A stretch of 25,342 nucleotides of DNA from Alectryocaccomicrobium faecavium (GTDB lineage: Bacteria > Bacillota > Clostridia > Christensenellales > Aristaeellaceae): assembly GCA_018713425.1 (NCBI GenBank), contig DVOT01000058.1, positions 1 through 25,342 on the forward strand, written 5' to 3'. The position numbers and the translations under genes are program-made. Below, in pieces: positions 21,897 through 25,342 of the stretch. The number at the start of each line of letters is the position of its first letter. The first letter of the stretch is position 1. Under the pieces are notes generated by a model, which was given only the letters and a program-made list of their open reading frames with translations, did no database searches and was not told the DNA's origin.

Positions 21897-22886
21897 TCAA
21901 TGGCTCAAATATTCCACCAGCGTTTTCACGCCCGCTTCCATATCGCTTAGATCCACGGTTTCCGCGGCGCTGTGCACATAGCGGCAGGGAATGCTCAAAA
22001 CGCCGCTGGGCACGCCGCCGCGCGATTGGGCGATCGCGCCCGCGTCCGTGCCGCCGCCGGTGAGCACTTCGCGCTGGTGCTTCGCGCCCGCGCGCTCCGC
22101 CGCGCTTTCCAGGGCCTTTACCATGGACGGCGCGCAAATCAGCGAGGAATCCATCACCTTCACGGCGATGCCCGCGCCCAGTTCCACGGAAATCTTCACG
22201 CCCTTGGGCGTGTCCCCGCACAGCGTCACATCCAGGGCCACGCCCTCGTCGGGCGCGACGCCATAGGCGGCGACCGCCGCGCCGCGCAGGCCGACTTCTT
22301 CCTGCGTGGTGAACACGGCCACGACGGTGTTCTCCCGGCTTTCCAGCGCCTTCAGCGCCTCCACCAACAGGGCGCAGCCCGCGCGATTGTCCATGGCCGG
22401 GCCGCTCACGCGCTGGCCCATTTCGAACACATCCGGCGCGTAGACGGCCACGTCGCCCACGTCCACCATGGCTTCGGCTTCTTCGCGGGAACGCGCGCCG
22501 ATGTCGATAAACAGCTTGCTCATGGGGCTATTCGCGGGACTAAAGTCCTCCACCTCGTGGGAAAGCACGCCATTTACGCCGTTTGCGAACACCACGCGGC
22601 GGTTGAGCGAATTGGCCCGGTTGATGCCGCCCACGTTGTGCACGCGCAGGAAGCCTTTTTTGTCGATATGGGTCACGATAAAGCCGATGTGATCCATGTG
22701 CGCGGCCACCATGATCTTTTTGCTCCCACCCTTGCGGGTGGCGATGAGGTTGCCCAGCGCGTCGGTCGTAATTTCATCCACATACGGCTCGATCATGCCG
22801 CGGATGGTGCTGGCGATGTTGCTTTCGCGCCCGGTCGCGCCGTAAGCGCGGGCGAGGGTCAACAGGGTATCTTTGATGGTTTGCAT
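21897..22886 (-). CDS. M42-family metallo-aminopeptidase (third gene of the cluster)
   Basis: A 329-residue dinuclear-metal aminopeptidase of the TET/YsdC/FrvX group. The ligand and catalytic residues are all visible: His63 and Asp65 (AAHMDHIGF), bridging Asp166 (AMDNRAG), Glu196-Glu197 (TTQEEVG), Asp219 (VALDVT) and His305 (PCRYVHS). These enzymes trim short peptides in the cytoplasm, usually as dodecamers. The ATG at 22886 follows GGAGGG and starts five bases after the previous gene's stop. The upstream part of the open frame is only a shadow of that gene. Confidence 0.95.
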   Translation of the reverse strand: MQTIKDTLLTLARAYGATGRESNIASTIRGMIEPYVDEITTDALGNLIATRKGGSKKIMVAAHMDHIGFIVTHIDKKGFLRVHNVGGINRANSLNRRVVFANGVNGVLSHEVEDFSPANSPMSKLFIDIGARSREEAEAMVDVGDVAVYAPDVFEMGQRVSGPAMDNRAGCALLVEALKALESRENTVVAVFTTQEEVGLRGAAVAAYGVAPDEGVALDVTLCGDTPKGVKISVELGAGIAVKVMDSSLICAPSMVKALESAAERAGAKHQREVLTGGGTDAGAIAQSRGGVPSGVLSIPCRYVHSAAETVDLSDMEAGVKTLVEYLSH

Positions 22887-22891
22887 TTTGG

Positions 22892-23914
22892 TTATCCCTC
22901 CTGGAAATCGGCGTTCGAAGCCAAAAAGGCGTTCACAAGGCGATAGGCCGCGTCCACATCCGCCAGCGAAGCCACGCTCGACGGCGAATGGATATAGCGG
23001 CAGGGCACGTTCAAAACGGCCGTGGCGACCGCGCCGCGCTCGCGCTGCAGGCGGCCCGCGTCGTTTCCACCGGAAACGTAGGATTTCATCTGCCAAGGGA
23101 TGTCCTCCTTGCGGGCGAGCGCGCGCAGGGCGCGCCAGAGCGGCTCGTGCGAAAGGGACGAATTGTCCATCATGGAAATCGCCACGCCCTTGCCCGGCGC
23201 GCACACGCGCAGATGCTCGGGCACGTCGCCCAGATCGTTGGCCGTGGTGCCTTCCAGCACGATGGCGCAGGTCACGTTTTCGATGTGTTCCATCACGGTC
23301 TGCGCGCCGCGCGTGCCCACTTCTTCCTGCACGGTGAAGGCGCAGGTCAAATCGCAGGGATAGGTGTTTTCCAAAATCGCCATCAGGATGGCGCAGCCGC
23401 TGCGGTCGTCCAGCGCCTTGGCCTTGACCATCCCCGCGCCGAATTCCACCCATTCGCTGTCGAAGGAGACGAAATCGCCCTTGTTCACCTGGCGCTCCGC
23501 GTCCGCCTTGTCCTTGGCGCCGATGTCGATCACCAGGCTGTCGTGTTTCATCACGCTTTCGAATTCGCTCTTGGACTGCAGGTGGATCGGCTTGGCGCCG
23601 ATCACGCCCGGCACGGCCTTTTCGCCCACCAGCACGCGCTTGCTGACGATCACGCGCGGATCGATGCCGCCGCAGGTGTCGTAGGTGAGATAGCCCTTAT
23701 CGTCGATGCCGGTCACCATCAGCCCAACTTCGTCCATGTGCGCGCACAGCACCACGTGCCGCGCGCCTTCCGTGCCCTTTTTGTGGGCGATGAGGTTGCC
23801 CATGCGGTCAATGCGCACGTCGGCCAGCGGGCGAATCCGCTCCAGAATGTAATCGCGCACCGCGGCTTCGTTGCCGCTCACGCCGCGAAGGGCGGTCAGC
23901 TCTCTCAGTACCAT
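22892..23914 (-). CDS. M42-family metallo-aminopeptidase (second gene of the cluster)
   Basis: A 340-residue M42 peptidase with His59 and Asp61 (CAHMDEVGL), Asp169 (KALDDRSG), Glu197-Glu198 (TVQEEVGTRG) and His309 (PCRYIHS). At the position of the fourth metal ligand it has Glu221 (IVLEGTTANDLGD) where its two neighbours have Asp; this acidic swap is known in some M42 proteins and could mark a different substrate range. The ATG at 23914 overlaps the previous gene by ten bases, and GGGGGA provides the ribosome binding site. An ATG five codons earlier is possible. Confidence 0.95.
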   Translation of the reverse strand: MVLRELTALRGVSGNEAAVRDYILERIRPLADVRIDRMGNLIAHKKGTEGARHVVLCAHMDEVGLMVTGIDDKGYLTYDTCGGIDPRVIVSKRVLVGEKAVPGVIGAKPIHLQSKSEFESVMKHDSLVIDIGAKDKADAERQVNKGDFVSFDSEWVEFGAGMVKAKALDDRSGCAILMAILENTYPCDLTCAFTVQEEVGTRGAQTVMEHIENVTCAIVLEGTTANDLGDVPEHLRVCAPGKGVAISMMDNSSLSHEPLWRALRALARKEDIPWQMKSYVSGGNDAGRLQRERGAVATAVLNVPCRYIHSPSSVASLADVDAAYRLVNAFLASNADFQEG

Positions 23915-24942
23915 TGAATGTCCCCCCATTCGCGGGCGATGTCGTCGATAAAGTGCGCGAGCAAGCGCCCGGTGTTTTCGATGGTGGAAACCTTCGCCGT
24001 TTCCACCGTGGTGTGCATATAGCGCGTGGGAATCGAAACCAGCAGCGTGGGAATGCCGTCGCGCGCGGTCTGGATGTCCCAGGCGTCGGTGGCGGTATCG
24101 CCCGCCTGCACCTCGATATCGAACGCAAACCGGTGCCGCTTCGCGCATTCTTCCAGCTTTTTGCGCATCACGGGATGCAGGTTCGGCCCCATGGAAATGG
24201 CGATCTTGTCCGGATCGATTTCAAATTTGCCGCTGCCCGGGGCAGTGGCGAACGTCGCGTCGATGGCGATGGCCAGATCCGGATTGAGCGCGTGCGCCGC
24301 CGTGCGCGCGCCGCCGCCGCCAATTTCCTCCTGCACGGAGGCCACGAACACGGCCTGCGCGCTCGCGCGCAGCCGGTCGAGCGCCTCGGCGCACGCGAGC
24401 ATGGAGGCGACGCTTTCGCGGTTGTCCAGCGTTTTGCCCGCGATGAAGCCGTTTTGCAATTCCACGAGCGGGGCCTTGAAAACCACCGCGTCGCCCACGT
24501 GCACCAGGCGGCGCACGGTGGCCGCGTCGTACCCTACGTCCACATAGAGGGAATCCATGGTGACGGCCTTTTCCCGCTCGGCCGCGGTCAGCAGGTGCGG
24601 GGGCTTCGCGCCCACCACGCCGAACAAATCGCCGCCTTCCGCCTTCACGATCACTTCGTGCGCAGGCAGCACGCGCGGGTCTACGCCGCCGTTGCGCCGC
24701 AGGCGCAAACAGCCGTCGTCCTCGATTTTGGTCACGCACATGCCGATCTCGTCCATGTGCGCGCACAGCATAATCACGGGGCCGCTTTGCCCCTTGCGCG
24801 CCACGACGCTGCCCAGCGCGTTGATTTCCACGCTGTCGCACAGGGGACGCATCGCGTTTGCAATATAGTCCGCGACCGCGCCCTCCTGCCCGGGCACACC
24901 GGCAAGCGCGGTGGCTTCCCGGAGAAATTGGATGGTATCCAT
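23905..24942 (-). CDS. M42-family metallo-aminopeptidase (first gene of the cluster)
   Basis: A 345-residue M42 peptidase with His62 and Asp64 (CAHMDEIGM), Asp173 (TLDNRES), Glu205-Glu206 (SVQEEIGGGG), Asp228 (AIAIDATFA) and His310 (PTRYMHTT). The ATG at 24942 starts the family-typical MDTIQFLREATALAGVPGQE; the frame reaches 25020, but only through the promoter region. The ribosome binding site is weak (a GTGAG-like element), in contrast to the two genes that follow. It opens a three-gene operon. Confidence 0.95.
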   Translation of the reverse strand: MDTIQFLREATALAGVPGQEGAVADYIANAMRPLCDSVEINALGSVVARKGQSGPVIMLCAHMDEIGMCVTKIEDDGCLRLRRNGGVDPRVLPAHEVIVKAEGGDLFGVVGAKPPHLLTAAEREKAVTMDSLYVDVGYDAATVRRLVHVGDAVVFKAPLVELQNGFIAGKTLDNRESVASMLACAEALDRLRASAQAVFVASVQEEIGGGGARTAAHALNPDLAIAIDATFATAPGSGKFEIDPDKIAISMGPNLHPVMRKKLEECAKRHRFAFDIEVQAGDTATDAWDIQTARDGIPTLLVSIPTRYMHTTVETAKVSTIENTGRLLAHFIDDIAREWGDIQWY

Positions 24943-24969
24943 GCGATGATCACGCTCACTTTCTCCCCA

Positions 24970-24998
24970 ATTATACCAGCATTTTCGCCGGAGCGCAA
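24970..24998 (-). promoter_or_regulatory. Promoter of the M42 peptidase operon
   Basis: On the minus strand TATAAT (24975-24970) carries a TGG extended -10, with a weak -35 TTGCGC (24998-24993) at 17 bases. The start of transcription would be about 20 bases before the first ATG. Confidence 0.65.
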
Positions 24999-25032
24999 CG
25001 CCTGCACACAAAATGAACAAGCGATATAGCAG

Positions 25033-25219
25033 GGCTATTTCCTACGGTTGCGCCACTGACCAAAAGGCTCCCCTTGATTCCAAGGGGAGCTGTCGGCGAT
25101 AGCCGACTGAGGGGTGCCTTTGCGCTGCAGTTTGTCCAACACAACCGCGACGGTATTGCTAGTTTGTCAATCCCTTCGTCACGGCTACGCCGTGCCACCT
25201 CCCTTTTAAAAAAAGGGAG
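25033..25219. repeat. Dispersed intergenic repeat, copy E
   Basis: It contains a plus-oriented P module: CCAAAAGGCTCCCCTTG, an AAGGGGAGC stem, a GTCGGCGATAGCCGAC hairpin and TGAGGGG (25060-25114). About 50 bases later comes TTTGTCAATCCCTTCGTC with an ACGGCTACGCCGT hairpin (25163-25199), as at the left of copy A, and then a CTCCCTTTT/AAAAGGGAG stem. The rest of the window up to 25330 shows nothing I can assign. Confidence 0.75.
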
Positions 25220-25333
25220 ACTAACTATTAAAAATCAAGGGGGAAAGAGCGATGCTCAAGAAGTTTTTCTATAGAAAGCCCGCCGCCCTTGACAAACAGC
25301 ATTCAAATGCAAGAGGGATTCAGCGAGGGCGAA

Positions 25334-25338
25334 GGAGG
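25334..25338 (+). promoter_or_regulatory. Ribosome binding site of a gene beginning beyond the window
   Basis: GAAGGAGGGAAT ends the window; GGAGG in this context matches the strong sites used elsewhere here. A start codon is expected within about ten bases of the right edge. Confidence 0.45.
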
Positions 25339-25342
25339 GAAT

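Noticed and set aside
21897..23453. A 518-residue version of the third M42 peptidase
   Set aside because: The extra N-terminus lies over the second M42 gene in another frame and has no peptidase similarity; the real start is at 22886.

Overview
The window looks like chromosomal DNA from a GC-rich Gram-positive bacterium of the class Clostridia, probably a gut lineage. The evidence is the yybS-rplI-dnaB cluster, a YqhQ/prmC/prfA/ywlC/ywlE cluster, a YwlE-type phosphatase, an HPr-like protein without its active-site histidine, LplB-like permease sequence and strong GGAGG ribosome binding sites. Taxonomy is inferred from gene content only.

Layout. 1-443: end of an unidentified open frame, a terminator, and the promoter and leader of the next operon. 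444-3314 (+): yybS (DUF2232), rplI and dnaB, packed end to end; the gdpP gene that commonly sits in this cluster is absent. 3420-3650 (+): HPr-like protein with its own promoter, followed by stacked hairpins. 3798-4814 (-): LacI-family repressor with a near-consensus promoter overlapped by an inverted repeat that may be its own operator. 4881-5190: dispersed repeat A. 5346-8055 (+): a MalY/PatB-type PLP enzyme and a polysaccharide flippase. 8064-8616: repeat B, framed by long inverted termini. 8635-15642 (-): rpmE, yqhQ, prmC, prfA, ywlC, ywlE, a YhhN-family gene and araB, mostly overlapping or a few bases apart. 15759-17135 (-): one-chain membrane protein with an LplB-like N-terminus. 17201-17557: repeat C. 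17749-19677 (+): a DUF1273/YpsA (SLOG) protein and an AAA_14-DUF4143 ATPase, each with its own promoter, followed by repeat D. 19922-21805 (-): large GT-C-like membrane protein. 21897-24942 (-): three consecutive M42 aminopeptidases with one promoter upstream. 25033-25219: repeat E. The window ends on a strong ribosome binding site for a gene that starts outside.

Functionally, most of the window is housekeeping: replication (DnaB), ribosome (L9, L31), translation termination (RF1 and its methylase PrmC), tRNA t6A synthesis (YwlC), peptide turnover (M42 enzymes) and envelope work (flippase, GT-C protein). The accessory part is the intergenic repeat family, present in five copies in 25 kb, with two inverted copies bracketing the SLOG-ATPase pair. 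I saw no CRISPR array, rRNA, tRNA, phage gene or transposase. The most unusual items are the repeat family and its nested structure, the HPr-like protein that keeps the regulatory serine but lacks the catalytic histidine, the orphan permease-like protein, and araB at the end of a translation-factor operon.
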